Origin: Rhodospirillaceae bacterium
GTDB taxonomy: Bacteria; Pseudomonadota; Alphaproteobacteria; JAEULC01
Assembly: GCA_023266845.1 (NCBI GenBank)
Contig: JAHFPH010000023.1
Span: 1-35,900 of the forward strand
DNA length: 35,900 nt
Direction: 5' to 3'
Made by a program: the position numbers and the translations under genes. The notes below the pieces were generated by a model. That model saw only the letters and a program-made list of their open reading frames with translations, ran no database searches and had not been told where the DNA came from. Within the stretch, counting starts at the first letter, position 1. Each line of letters opens with the position of its first letter. Of the stretch, positions 1 through 7,788 are shown piece by piece.

Positions 1-1285
1 CCGCCGCCGCCTCGATGCGCGGCGACCACAGGAACTGGTCGATCGGCACGATGCGCTCGATCGCGTAGCCGCCGTCGCACAGCACGCGCAGGTCGCGGGC
101 GAGCGTTGCCGGGTCGCAACTCACCGCCACGACCACCGGAATGCTACTCGTTGCGATGGCGCGCGCCTGCGCCAACGCGCCCGCGCGCGGCGGATCGAAC
201 ACCAGGGCGGCGAAGCCGTCGAGCTCGCCGCCCGCCAGCGGCCGGCGTGAAAGGTCGCGCCGCTCGGCTTTCAGGTTGTTGAGCCTGGCTTTGCGCGCGG
301 CCGCGCTGAGCGCCGCGATGGCGGCGGCATCGCCGTCCACTGCCAGCACCGTGCGTTCGCCGGCCAGGGGCAGACTCAACGTGCCGCATCCCGCGAACAG
401 ATCGGCGACCTTGCCTTTGGGGGCGGCCGCCACGGCCCGCGCGACGATCTCCTGAATCGCCGCCTGGCCCGACGCGGTCGCCTGCAGGAACGCATCCGGC
501 GGCAGCTCCACGCTCACGCCGCCGAACGCGACGACAGGCTTGCGGCGCTCGACCACCGGCTCGGCCGTGGCGGGCGTTTCGTCGTCGCCCGACGGCAAAC
601 GCCAGCTTACCCGCGCCAGGTCGTACCGCTGGGCGAAGCGCGCAAGCCGCTCGCGGTCGGCAAGGGCTGGGGCGCGCGGCAGGGTGAGGGTGACATCGAG
701 CCCGGTATCGCTCTCGGTCGCGGCGACTTGAAACGCGGCCGGTTTTCTTCCGGGCGACAGCGCGTCGAGCGTCGCCGCCGTTTCGCGGCAGGAATGCAGC
801 AGCGCGGCGATCCCAGGCGTGGCGACGGAGCAGACCGTCAGATCCACGATCTCGTGGCCCGCGCGCATGCTGAGGCCCAGCGTCACGCCGCGCGCGGCGC
901 GCAAGCCCGAGAACCGCACCCGCCGGCGTTCGCCCGGCATGCCGATGCGCGTGGCTTCGACCACCGGCGTCAGGCCTTGGCGGGCAAGCGCTGCGGTCAG
1001 GAGCTCGCGTTTCAGCCCGGCGTAGCGTTGCTCGCCGATATGCTGCCAGGCGCAGCCGCCGCATTGGCCGAAATGCGGACAGGGCGGCTGGCGGCGGTCC
1101 GGCGCGCGGGCGATGAAGCCCACGATGCTCGCGGCAAACCCATCGCCGCGTTTTTCGCCGACGCGCACGCGCACCCGGTCGCCCGGCGCGGTATAGGGAA
1201 CATAAATTGCACTGCCCCCGGCGCGGCCGATGCCGTCGCCGCGTGCGCCCAGTTCCTCGATGAGAAGGTCGATTTCTTCGTTCAG
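1..1285 (-). CDS. 23S rRNA/tRNA (uracil-5-)-methyltransferase, TrmA/RumA family (partial)
   Basis: SAM-dependent enzyme that methylates C5 of a uracil in RNA. The reading frame runs off the left window edge, losing only the last residues. Visible are an N-terminal TRAM-like stretch (EEIDLLIEELGARGDGIGRA), the Fe-S cysteines CPHFGQCGGC with a later CSV, the SAM loop DLFAGCGTLSLPLAG, FDPPRAG, and the catalytic-nucleophile motif VSCDPATLARD. The final motif reads SPRIE where the family usually has a His before the catalytic-base Glu region. The start is unclear: the frame is closed by a TGA at 1331-1333 and has no ATG/GTG/TTG before the conserved N-terminus. The first GTG codons (1174, 1168) would delete conserved residues, so I put the end at a CTG. 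An ATG at 1332-1334 in another frame could be the true start if there is an indel. RlmD, RlmC and TrmA cannot be separated here. Confidence 0.88.
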   Translation of the reverse strand, partial: MNEEIDLLIEELGARGDGIGRAGGSAIYVPYTAPGDRVRVRVGEKRGDGFAASIVGFIARAPDRRQPPCPHFGQCGGCAWQHIGEQRYAGLKRELLTAALARQGLTPVVEATRIGMPGERRRVRFSGLRAARGVTLGLSMRAGHEIVDLTVCSVATPGIAALLHSCRETAATLDALSPGRKPAAFQVAATESDTGLDVTLTLPRAPALADRERLARFAQRYDLARVSWRLPSGDDETPATAEPVVERRKPVVAFGGVSVELPPDAFLQATASGQAAIQEIVARAVAAAPKGKVADLFAGCGTLSLPLAGERTVLAVDGDAAAIAALSAAARKARLNNLKAERRDLSRRPLAGGELDGFAALVFDPPRAGALAQARAIATSSIPVVVAVSCDPATLARDLRVLCDGGYAIERIVPIDQFLWSPRIEAAA

Positions 1286-1299
1286 GGCGCGGGCCGGGT

Positions 1300-1788
1300 T
1301 TAAGGAGTGCGCCAGGCCGGCTGGCCGGATTCATTCAGCAGCATCAGTCCGGGCGTGTCGCCGATAATCGCGAGTTGCGCGCGCGGCCGGCGCTTGGCGT
1401 CGTTCAGCGCCAGGCTGGGGCCGGTGCTTTCGATCGCGGCCAGGCGCATGCGCAACTGTCCGGCTTGATCGTACAGCGCCAGCATCGGCCCTTCCGGCGG
1501 CATGGCCAGCGCGGCGCCGGCCTTGCCGTTTTCGCCGTAGATCACCAGCGACGGCCCGAATCCCTCGATTACCCCGAGGGTCGCGCGGATGCCGCCGGCC
1601 GTGTCGGTCAGCACCACGCGGCTGGTTACGATTTCGTATCCCGCCGCGCGCGCCGCACCCGGCAATAACCCCATGCTCCATGCGGTCAAGCCGCCCAGCA
1701 CCGAGGCAGCCAAGCACCATCCCAGCGCGCGGTTCCGCCCTTCCAGCCGCGCGATCCGGGCGGACAGATCGTTGTCGGTGATATCCAT
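1300..1788 (-). CDS. membrane-anchored protein with short beta repeats, unknown function
   Basis: 162-aa protein of unknown function. ATG at 1788 is chosen because GGAGG lies about 8 nt upstream; a longer 179-aa version from 1839 lacks such a site. Residues about 1-20 are polar and possibly coiled (DLSARIARLEGRNR), followed by one hydrophobic segment (about 21-45) ending in an Ala-rich, signal-like stretch. The rest consists of about four imperfect repeats of about 22 residues: GPSLVIYGENGKAGAALAM, GPMLALYDQAGQLRMRLAAI, GPSLALNDAKRRPRAQLAII and a degenerate last copy. Such repeats suggest a small beta solenoid or propeller-like fold outside the membrane. Its stop codon abuts the methyltransferase gene, so the two may be co-transcribed. 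It is divergent from the ThDP enzyme gene across 98 bp. Confidence 0.7.
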   Translation of the reverse strand: MDITDNDLSARIARLEGRNRALGWCLAASVLGGLTAWSMGLLPGAARAAGYEIVTSRVVLTDTAGGIRATLGVIEGFGPSLVIYGENGKAGAALAMPPEGPMLALYDQAGQLRMRLAAIESTGPSLALNDAKRRPRAQLAIIGDTPGLMLLNESGQPAWRTP

Positions 1789-1819
1789 CACAGTCCTCCA
1801 GGGAAAAATAGTGCTTTGG

Positions 1820-1849
1820 TTGACGCTGGCGGTATCCAACCCGGATACT
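1820..1849 (+). promoter_or_regulatory. candidate promoter of the ThDP enzyme gene with overlapping operator dyad
   Basis: TTGACG at 1820-1825 and GATACT at 1844-1849 are 18 bp apart and resemble -35/-10 hexamers. A dyad GTATCC-N5-GGATAC (1832-1848) overlaps the spacer and -10, as a repressor operator would. The assignment is by eye only, and the regulator is unknown. Confidence 0.4.
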
Positions 1850-1852
1850 GGC

Positions 1853-1874
1853 CTTCCCCGCCCCGGCGGGGAAG
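1853..1874 (+). promoter_or_regulatory. GC-rich hairpin in the leader of the ThDP enzyme gene
   Basis: A perfect 9-bp stem (CTTCCCCGC / GCGGGGAAG) with a 4-nt loop ends 12 nt before the ATG at 1887, right next to the ribosome-binding run AGGGGG. It could mask the ribosome-binding site or act as an mRNA 5' stabiliser. No T-run follows, so it is not a classical terminator. Confidence 0.45.
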
Positions 1875-1886
1875 AGGGGGCATTTG

Positions 1887-3545
1887 ATGAAAGCGTCGGA
1901 CCTGTTCGTTCGTTGCCTGGAAGCCGAGGGCGTAACCCATATCTTCGGCCTGCCGGGCGAGGAGAACGCCGACCTGATGATCTCGCTGCTCGACAGCAAG
2001 ATCAAATTCATCCTGTGCCGGCACGAGCAGGCCGCGGCCTTCATCGCCGACGCCTATGGCCGGCTGACCGGCCGGGCCGGGGTGTGCCTGGCCACGCTGG
2101 GGCCCGGCGCCACCAACCTGATCACCGGCGTGGCCGACGCCAACATGGACCGGGCGCCGCTCGTCTGCATCACCGGCCAGGCCGACACGCGCCGCATGCA
2201 CAAGGAAAGCCACCAAGCGATGGACGTGGTGGGCATGTTCCGCCCGGTCACCAAATGGGCGCAGTCCGTGTTCCATCCCGAGAACATCCCCGAGATCGTG
2301 CGCAAGGCGTTCAAACTGGCCGAGGCCGAGAAGCCCGGCGCCGTGCTGATCGAGCTGCCGGAGGATCTGGCCGAGGAACAGGTCACCGGCAAGCCGCTGC
2401 CGACGGCGCGCACGCGCCGCCCGGCCGCCGACCACAAGGCGGTGTCCGACGCGGCGGACGCGATCCTCAGCGCCAAGAACCCGATGATCATCGCCGGCAA
2501 CGGTGCGGTGCGTAAGCGCGCCGCCAAGCAGTTGCGCCGCTTCGCGCGCAAGTCCGGCATCGGCGTCGCCAATACCTTCATGGGCAAGGGCGCGGTGCCG
2601 ATGAGCGACTGGCACTGTCTGTTCACCATCGGGCTTCAGGCGCGCGACTACGTGAACCTGGCGCTGGATGAATGCGACGTGGTGATCGCCGTCGGTTACG
2701 ACCTGGTGGAGTATTCGCCGCGGCTGTGGAACCGTGGCGCCGGCAAGACCATCGTGCATATCGACTTCACCCCGGCCGAGGTCGACGAGCACTACCCGGT
2801 CGCGGTGGACGTGGTGGGCGACATCGCCGACGCGCTGTGGCAGATCAACGAAACCATCAACCAGCGCTGCGTCGGCAGGATGCCGCTGTTCGACATCGCC
2901 AAACGCACGAAGCTACGCCAGGCGATGCTGGACGAATTCGCCGCCGAAAAGGACGACAAAAGCTTCCCGGTCAAGCCGCAGCGCATCCTGTGGGACGTGC
3001 GCAAGGCGCTGGGGCCGAGCGACATCCTGTTGTCCGACGTCGGCGCGCATAAGATGTGGGTGTCGCGCTATTACCAGTGCGAAGAGCCGAACACCTGCCT
3101 GATCTCGAACGGTTTCTGCTCGATGGGTTTCGCCTTGCCTGGGGCCATAGGCGCCAAGATCGCCTATCCCGACCGCAAAGTGCTGGCGGTGTGCGGCGAC
3201 GCCGGGTTCCTGATGAACGTGCAGGACTTGGAAACCGCCGTGCGCCTGAAGACCAACATCGTGGTGATGATCTGGGACGACGGCGAATACGGCCTGATCA
3301 AGTGGAAGCAGCAGAATACGTTCAACGGCCGGCATTCGGAGCTGGCGTTCAACAACCCCGATTTCGAGCTGCTGGCCAAGTCGTTCGGCGCCTGGGGCAG
3401 GCGCGTGAAATCGGCCGGCGAGATCGCACCCGCACTGGAAGAGGCGTTCCGCCAGTCGGGCCCAGCACTGCTGGCCGTGCCAGTCGATTACGGCGAGAAT
3501 CTGAAGCTGACCACGCGCCTGGGCAATCTGGCGGTGCCGATCTGA
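1887..3545 (+). CDS. ThDP-dependent enzyme, acetolactate synthase large-subunit type
   Basis: 552 aa, the normal length for the acetohydroxyacid synthase/AlsS family, which condenses two pyruvates to acetolactate with ThDP and Mg2+. The N-terminal PYR domain has the activating Glu in CRHEQAAAFIADAYG (E47) and the GPGATN loop. The central domain follows (about 190-320). The C-terminal PP domain carries GDAGF (about residue 437) and, about 25 residues on, the metal-binding region WDDGEYG, where Asp stands where many relatives have Asn. The overall pattern (ETAVRLKTNIVVMIW) is closer to catabolic AlsS-like enzymes than to anabolic IlvB. No IlvN regulatory subunit lies next to it, which fits AlsS type, but related ThDP decarboxylases remain possible. 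ATG 1887 follows AGGGGG; a TTG directly before it is not needed. The metallohydrolase gene follows after 28 bp. Confidence 0.85.
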   Translation: MKASDLFVRCLEAEGVTHIFGLPGEENADLMISLLDSKIKFILCRHEQAAAFIADAYGRLTGRAGVCLATLGPGATNLITGVADANMDRAPLVCITGQADTRRMHKESHQAMDVVGMFRPVTKWAQSVFHPENIPEIVRKAFKLAEAEKPGAVLIELPEDLAEEQVTGKPLPTARTRRPAADHKAVSDAADAILSAKNPMIIAGNGAVRKRAAKQLRRFARKSGIGVANTFMGKGAVPMSDWHCLFTIGLQARDYVNLALDECDVVIAVGYDLVEYSPRLWNRGAGKTIVHIDFTPAEVDEHYPVAVDVVGDIADALWQINETINQRCVGRMPLFDIAKRTKLRQAMLDEFAAEKDDKSFPVKPQRILWDVRKALGPSDILLSDVGAHKMWVSRYYQCEEPNTCLISNGFCSMGFALPGAIGAKIAYPDRKVLAVCGDAGFLMNVQDLETAVRLKTNIVVMIWDDGEYGLIKWKQQNTFNGRHSELAFNNPDFELLAKSFGAWGRRVKSAGEIAPALEEAFRQSGPALLAVPVDYGENLKLTTRLGNLAVPI

Positions 3546-3573
3546 TGCCGCGCACCGGCCGGAATAGGGCGCG

Positions 3574-4398
3574 ATGAGCTTCAAGGTGAAGTTCTGGGGG
3601 GTGCGCGGCAGCATCGCCTGCCCGACGGTCAACCACGTCAATTTCGGCGGCAACACCACCTGCATCGAGGTGTCGATCGACGGCCGCAGCATCATCCTCG
3701 ACGCCGGCACCGGCATCCGCAACCTGGGCCATTGGCTGTTGCGCAAGCGCGTGCGCGAGGCGACAGTGCTGCTCAGCCACACGCATTGGGACCACATCAA
3801 CGGCTTTCCGTTCTTCTCGCCGGCCTTCCGGCCCGACCGCCGCTTCCGGCTTTTGGCCGGCGCGTCGCTGGCGCATGGCGGCCTCAGGCAGGTGATGGCC
3901 GGCCAGATGTCGCACCCCTTCTTCCCGGTGCCGTTGGAGGCGCTGCGCGCCAAGCTGGACTTCGAGGACTTCAAGGCCGGCGAATCGTTCAAGCTGGGGT
4001 CAAGCGTCACGATCAAAACCGCGCCGCTGAACCACCCCGACGGCGCCACCGGCTACCGCATCGAGAACGCCGGCCGGTCGCTGTGCCTGATCACCGACAC
4101 CGAGCACGTGCCCGGCAAGCCGGACGAGAACGTGCTGAACCTGATCCAGGGCGCCGACCTGGTGATCTATGATTCGACCTATACCGACGCCGAATTCCCC
4201 AACAAGGTGGGATGGGGCCATTCCACCTGGCAGGAGGGAATCAGGCTGTGCAAGGCGGCCGGGGCCCGGGCGCTGGCCATTTCGCACCACGACCCCGAGC
4301 ATGACGACCGTTTCATGAGCAATGTCGAATCGAAAGCGCGCGCCTCCTGGACCCGGGCGTTCGTGGCGCGCGAAAATCTCAGAATTCGGTTAGATTAG
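3574..4398 (+). CDS. MBL-fold metallohydrolase
   Basis: 274-aa metallo-beta-lactamase-fold hydrolase, probably cytoplasmic since no signal peptide is seen. The metal-binding signature SHTHWDH gives H69, H71, D73 and H74. Later ligands are likely the His in LNHPDG (about 151), the Asp in LITDTEH (about 170) and the His in AISHHDPEHDD (about 239). The start WGVRGSIACP with FGGNTTC resembles the large group of MBL proteins related to phosphodiesterases and two-component-linked hydrolases. Substrate unknown. AGGG precedes the ATG at 3574. It lies 28 bp after the ThDP enzyme gene in the same direction and may share its transcript, although no pathway link is evident. Confidence 0.85.
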   Translation: MSFKVKFWGVRGSIACPTVNHVNFGGNTTCIEVSIDGRSIILDAGTGIRNLGHWLLRKRVREATVLLSHTHWDHINGFPFFSPAFRPDRRFRLLAGASLAHGGLRQVMAGQMSHPFFPVPLEALRAKLDFEDFKAGESFKLGSSVTIKTAPLNHPDGATGYRIENAGRSLCLITDTEHVPGKPDENVLNLIQGADLVIYDSTYTDAEFPNKVGWGHSTWQEGIRLCKAAGARALAISHHDPEHDDRFMSNVESKARASWTRAFVARENLRIRLD

Positions 4399-4427
4399 GG
4401 GCGGGACGGGTTGCCGACGGGGCCGGT

Positions 4428-4457
4428 TTGACAGCGTTTCCTCAGCGGACATAGCGT
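4428..4457 (+). promoter_or_regulatory. candidate promoter of the redox cluster
   Basis: A perfect TTGACA (4428-4433) is followed, after 18 bp, by the weak -10-like TAGCGT (4452-4457), about 45 bp before the ATG at 4503. It is the only good -35 in the 104-bp gap. The -10 match is poor, so this is tentative. Confidence 0.35.
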
Positions 4458-4502
4458 GCGCTCAACGCTTCCCGCCGGAAACCGTGCGGCGAGGACAAGG
4501 CA

Positions 4503-6911
4503 ATGGCCGAGCATTTCAAGGTAGCGATCATAGGGTCCGGTCCGGGGGGCATGAGCGCCGCCGGGCGCGCCGCGCAGAACGGCGTTGCCCACGTCCTTCT
4601 GGAAAAGACCGACCATCTGTCGGACACGATCTACAAGTACCAGAAGGGCAAGCTGGTGATGGCGACGCCCGACGTGCTGCCGCTGCGCAGCCCGATGGAC
4701 TTCGCCATGGGCATCCGCGAGGACGTCCTGGGCATCTGGGACCGCCAGGCCGCGGAGCTGAAGATCAATGTCCGCTTCAACGCCGAGGCCACCAAGATCG
4801 CCAAGGGCGACAAGGGCTTCACGCTGACGATCAACGGCAAGGAAACCATCGCCGCCGATGCGGTGGTGCTGGCGATCGGGCTGCAGGGCAATCTGCGCAA
4901 GCTGGGCGTCCCCGGCTCGGACAACCACCCGCGCGTGCAGTACCAGGTGGACGACCCGGACGAATATTCCGACGAAACCATCGTCGTGGTCGGCGCCGGC
5001 GACGCGGCGATCGAGAACGCGGTGGCCCTGGCCAAGCAGAACAAGGTGATCATCGTCAACCGCAGCGGCGAGTTCGCGCGCGCCAAGCAGGGCAACCTGG
5101 ACCTGATCTCGAAGTCGCTCGACAAGGGCGTGCTGGACTGCATGTACAACTCGGCGCCGGTAAAGGTCGAGAACCTCTCCGGCGACCGCATGAAGCTGAC
5201 GCTGAAGACCGCCGAGGGCGAGGCGCTGGTGGAATGCGACCGCATCATCGCGCGCCTCGGCGCGCTGGCGCCGCGCGCCTTCGTCGAATCCTGCGGCATC
5301 CAATTCCCCAGCAAGGACCCGACGGCGCTGCCCGAATTGTCGCCGACCTATGAATCGAACGTGAAGGGGCTTTACGTCATCGGCGCGCTGGCCGGCTATC
5401 CGCTGATCAAGCAGGCGATGAACCAGGGCTACGAGGTGATCGAGTTCATCCAGGGCAACAAGGTCAAACCGGCCGACGAGCCGATCCTGGAACGGAAATT
5501 CGCCGCGCTGCTGGACCGCTATACGGTCGACGAGCTGCTGCACGCGATCCAAAAGACCATCCCGGTATTCTCGGGGCTCACCGTCCTGCAATTGCGCGAA
5601 GTGCTGCTGGGCAGCGAGGTGCACACGCCCCAACCCGGCGACGCAGTGTTCCGGCGCAATGAGTTCACCAACACCTTCTTCACGATCTTCGAGGGCGAGG
5701 TCGGCATCGAGATCAACCCCGACGACCCCAACGAACGGGTGCCGCTGGGGCCGGGCGAGTTCTTCGGCGAGATGGGCCTGATTTCGGGCCGGCGGCGCTC
5801 GGCCACCGTCGCGGCGACCCGGCCGTCGGTGCTGATCGAAACCGCCCGGCGCGAGATGATCAAGCTGATCAAGTCGGTGCCGCAGGTCCGCGCGGCGGTC
5901 GACAAGGCGGCGATCGAGCGCCAGATCAGAACCTATCTCGCGCCCAACCTGTCGGCCACCTACATGGCCGAAGTGATGTCGACCGCCAAGCTGCGCCCGT
6001 TCAAGGCGGGCGAGACCGTGTTCAACGAGGGCGATCCGGCCGACGGCATTTACCTGATCCGCAACGGCAGTTGCACCGTCTCGCAGCGCCTGGCGGGGCG
6101 CGAGGTGGTGGTGAACTACGTGCCGGCCGGCAACTATGTCGGCGAGATGGCGCTGGTGCGCGACCGGCCGCGCGCGGCCACGGTCAAGGCGGCGATCAAC
6201 ACCGAGACGGTATGGGTCGAGGCCGCCCATTTCCGCATGCTGATGGACCACATGCCAGAGTTGCGCCACGAGGTGGAAAAGCGCATCGGCGCGATGATCA
6301 TGCAGGACGAGGAGATCTCGGCGCGGCCCGAGACCGGCAGCCTGATCGAGGCCCTGGTGAAGGAGGGCGCGAAGGAAGCCGCCGACATGCTGCTGATCGA
6401 CGAGTCGCTGTGCATCCGCTGCGACAACTGCGAGAAGGCCTGCGCCGAGACGCATGGCGGCATCTCGCGGCTGGATCGCGAGGCGGGGCCGACCTTCGCG
6501 TCGATCCACGTGCCGACCTCGTGCCGCCACTGTGCGCATCCGCACTGCATGCCCAATTGCCCCGCCGACGCCATCCACAAATCCAAGGACGGCGAGGTGT
6601 TCATCGACGAGAAATGCATCGGCTGCGGCAATTGCGAGCGCGACTGCCCCTACGGCGTGATCCACATGGCCTATGCTGCCGACGAGAAGCCGGGGCTGTT
6701 GTCCTGGATGCTGTTCGGCCTGGGCTACGGGCCTGGCGAGGATAAGGCCGCCGCGCTTGGCGAGCATCACGGCGCGAAGCTCGCGGTCAAATGCGACCTG
6801 TGCAAGGACATCGAGGGGGGTGCGGCCTGCGTGCGGGCCTGCCCCACCGGCGCGGCGATCCGCGTGCGGCCGGACGAATTCTTCTCGCTCATCACCAAGG
6901 CGGGGCCATAG
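4503..6911 (+). CDS. FAD/NAD(P) oxidoreductase - 2x cNMP-binding - 4x[4Fe-4S] ferredoxin fusion
   Basis: 802-aa cytoplasmic protein with no signal peptide. Residues 1-340 are a thioredoxin-reductase-like two-dinucleotide-fold flavoprotein: IIGSGPGGMSAAGRAA binds FAD and VVGAGDAAIENAVALA binds NAD(P). It lacks the redox-active CxxC of thioredoxin reductases. Residues about 355-460 and 485-590 are two cyclic-nucleotide-binding domains, each keeping the phosphate-binding cassette core (FGEMGLISGRRRSATV; VGEMALVRDRPRAATV). Residues about 637-790 form a DmsB/NrfC-like ferredoxin with 16 Cys in four sets (CIRCDNCEKAC; CRHCAHPHCMPNC; CIGCGNCERDC; CDLCKDIEGGAACVRAC). Likely role: electron exchange between NAD(P)H and the membrane cytochrome encoded next, gated by a cyclic nucleotide. 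The GAGGACAAGG element before ATG 4503 supports the start. The domain calls are firm; partner and direction are inferred. Confidence 0.92.
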   Translation: MAEHFKVAIIGSGPGGMSAAGRAAQNGVAHVLLEKTDHLSDTIYKYQKGKLVMATPDVLPLRSPMDFAMGIREDVLGIWDRQAAELKINVRFNAEATKIAKGDKGFTLTINGKETIAADAVVLAIGLQGNLRKLGVPGSDNHPRVQYQVDDPDEYSDETIVVVGAGDAAIENAVALAKQNKVIIVNRSGEFARAKQGNLDLISKSLDKGVLDCMYNSAPVKVENLSGDRMKLTLKTAEGEALVECDRIIARLGALAPRAFVESCGIQFPSKDPTALPELSPTYESNVKGLYVIGALAGYPLIKQAMNQGYEVIEFIQGNKVKPADEPILERKFAALLDRYTVDELLHAIQKTIPVFSGLTVLQLREVLLGSEVHTPQPGDAVFRRNEFTNTFFTIFEGEVGIEINPDDPNERVPLGPGEFFGEMGLISGRRRSATVAATRPSVLIETARREMIKLIKSVPQVRAAVDKAAIERQIRTYLAPNLSATYMAEVMSTAKLRPFKAGETVFNEGDPADGIYLIRNGSCTVSQRLAGREVVVNYVPAGNYVGEMALVRDRPRAATVKAAINTETVWVEAAHFRMLMDHMPELRHEVEKRIGAMIMQDEEISARPETGSLIEALVKEGAKEAADMLLIDESLCIRCDNCEKACAETHGGISRLDREAGPTFASIHVPTSCRHCAHPHCMPNCPADAIHKSKDGEVFIDEKCIGCGNCERDCPYGVIHMAYAADEKPGLLSWMLFGLGYGPGEDKAAALGEHHGAKLAVKCDLCKDIEGGAACVRACPTGAAIRVRPDEFFSLITKAGP

Positions 6912-6948
6912 CCGGATAGCCGGCGGGCGCCGACGGGGGGTGGGCGCC

Positions 6949-7782
6949 ATGCATGAATCGATCCTGGTCTACAAGGGCTTCCGCTGGCTGAAGCTGAGCG
7001 TCGCCATGGTGGCGGTCGCGGTGCTGGCCTATGCGGTGCACCGGCCCGAGGTCGGCCCGCCCAACGGCGGCACGACGCTGGGCTATGTGCTGGGCGTGTG
7101 GGGGCTCGGCCTCATTCTGTGGCTCGCCTGGTTCGGCATACGCAAGCGCCGTTACGGCGTCGGCAAGCAGAATCTCGAGGACTGGCTGTCGGCCCATATC
7201 TATCTGGGCCTGGGCCTGATCGTCGTCGCCACGCTGCATACCGGCTTCCAGTTCGGCTGGAACGTCCACACGCTGGCCTATGTATTGATGATCGCGGTGA
7301 TCCTGAGCGGCGTGTTCGGCGTCGCCGCCTATGCGCGCTATCCCGACCTGATCACCGAGAACCGGCGCGGCATGACCCAGCGCGAGATGCTGTCGCAGAT
7401 CGCCGAAATCGACGCCAAGGCGCGCGAGCTCAGCGTCGATTTGGGCGACAACATCCACAACGAGGTGATGCGGGCGGCCGAGGCGCTGGCGTTCGGCGGC
7501 TCGGCTTGGCGCCTGCTGCGCGGCCGCGAGCCGGATTGCCCGGCCGCGCGCGCGATGAGGCGCGTGGGTGAAATGGCGATGGACTTGCCCAAGGCCGACG
7601 CCGAGAAGGGCCATCAGCTGCTCGAACTTTTGGCGCGCAAGGTGCAGTCGGTCGAGCGCGTGCGGCGCGATCTGTCGCATAAGGCGATGATGGATGTCTG
7701 GCTCTATTTCCACGTCCCGCTGACCTTCGCGCTGATCGCGGCGCTGACGGCCCATGTCGTTTCCGTGTTCTTTTACTGGTAG
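6949..7782 (+). CDS. di-heme membrane cytochrome b-like protein
   Basis: 277-aa integral membrane protein. Hydrophobic segments lie near residues 13-30, 43-64, 83-102, 105-125 and 252-277. The third has two His 14 residues apart (AHIYLGLGLIVVATLHT) and the last has another pair with the same spacing (FHVPLTFALIAALTAH), the classical arrangement for two stacked b-type hemes in a helix bundle. A soluble loop of about 120 residues (about 130-245, rich in charged helix) separates them. This suggests a membrane electron carrier, possibly quinone-reactive, linking the preceding cytoplasmic Fe-S flavoprotein and the following cytochrome c. ATG 6949 is chosen; an in-frame GTG at 6940 is possible. It begins 37 bp after the flavoprotein gene and ends 6 bp before the next start, so an operon is likely. 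No family name is recognised with confidence. Confidence 0.8.
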   Translation: MHESILVYKGFRWLKLSVAMVAVAVLAYAVHRPEVGPPNGGTTLGYVLGVWGLGLILWLAWFGIRKRRYGVGKQNLEDWLSAHIYLGLGLIVVATLHTGFQFGWNVHTLAYVLMIAVILSGVFGVAAYARYPDLITENRRGMTQREMLSQIAEIDAKARELSVDLGDNIHNEVMRAAEALAFGGSAWRLLRGREPDCPAARAMRRVGEMAMDLPKADAEKGHQLLELLARKVQSVERVRRDLSHKAMMDVWLYFHVPLTFALIAALTAHVVSVFFYW

Positions 7783-7788
7783 GCGGCG

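Noticed and set aside
4503-5520. Thioredoxin reductase
   Set aside because: The fold motifs are similar but no redox-active CxxC is present, so the disulfide-reductase function is not supported.
4395-6950. Very long open frame on the - strand opposite the flavoprotein fusion
   Set aside because: It is a GC-rich shadow: the protein would be His/Arg/Leu-rich with no recognisable domain, while the + strand frame shows firm FAD, cNMP and Fe-S motifs.
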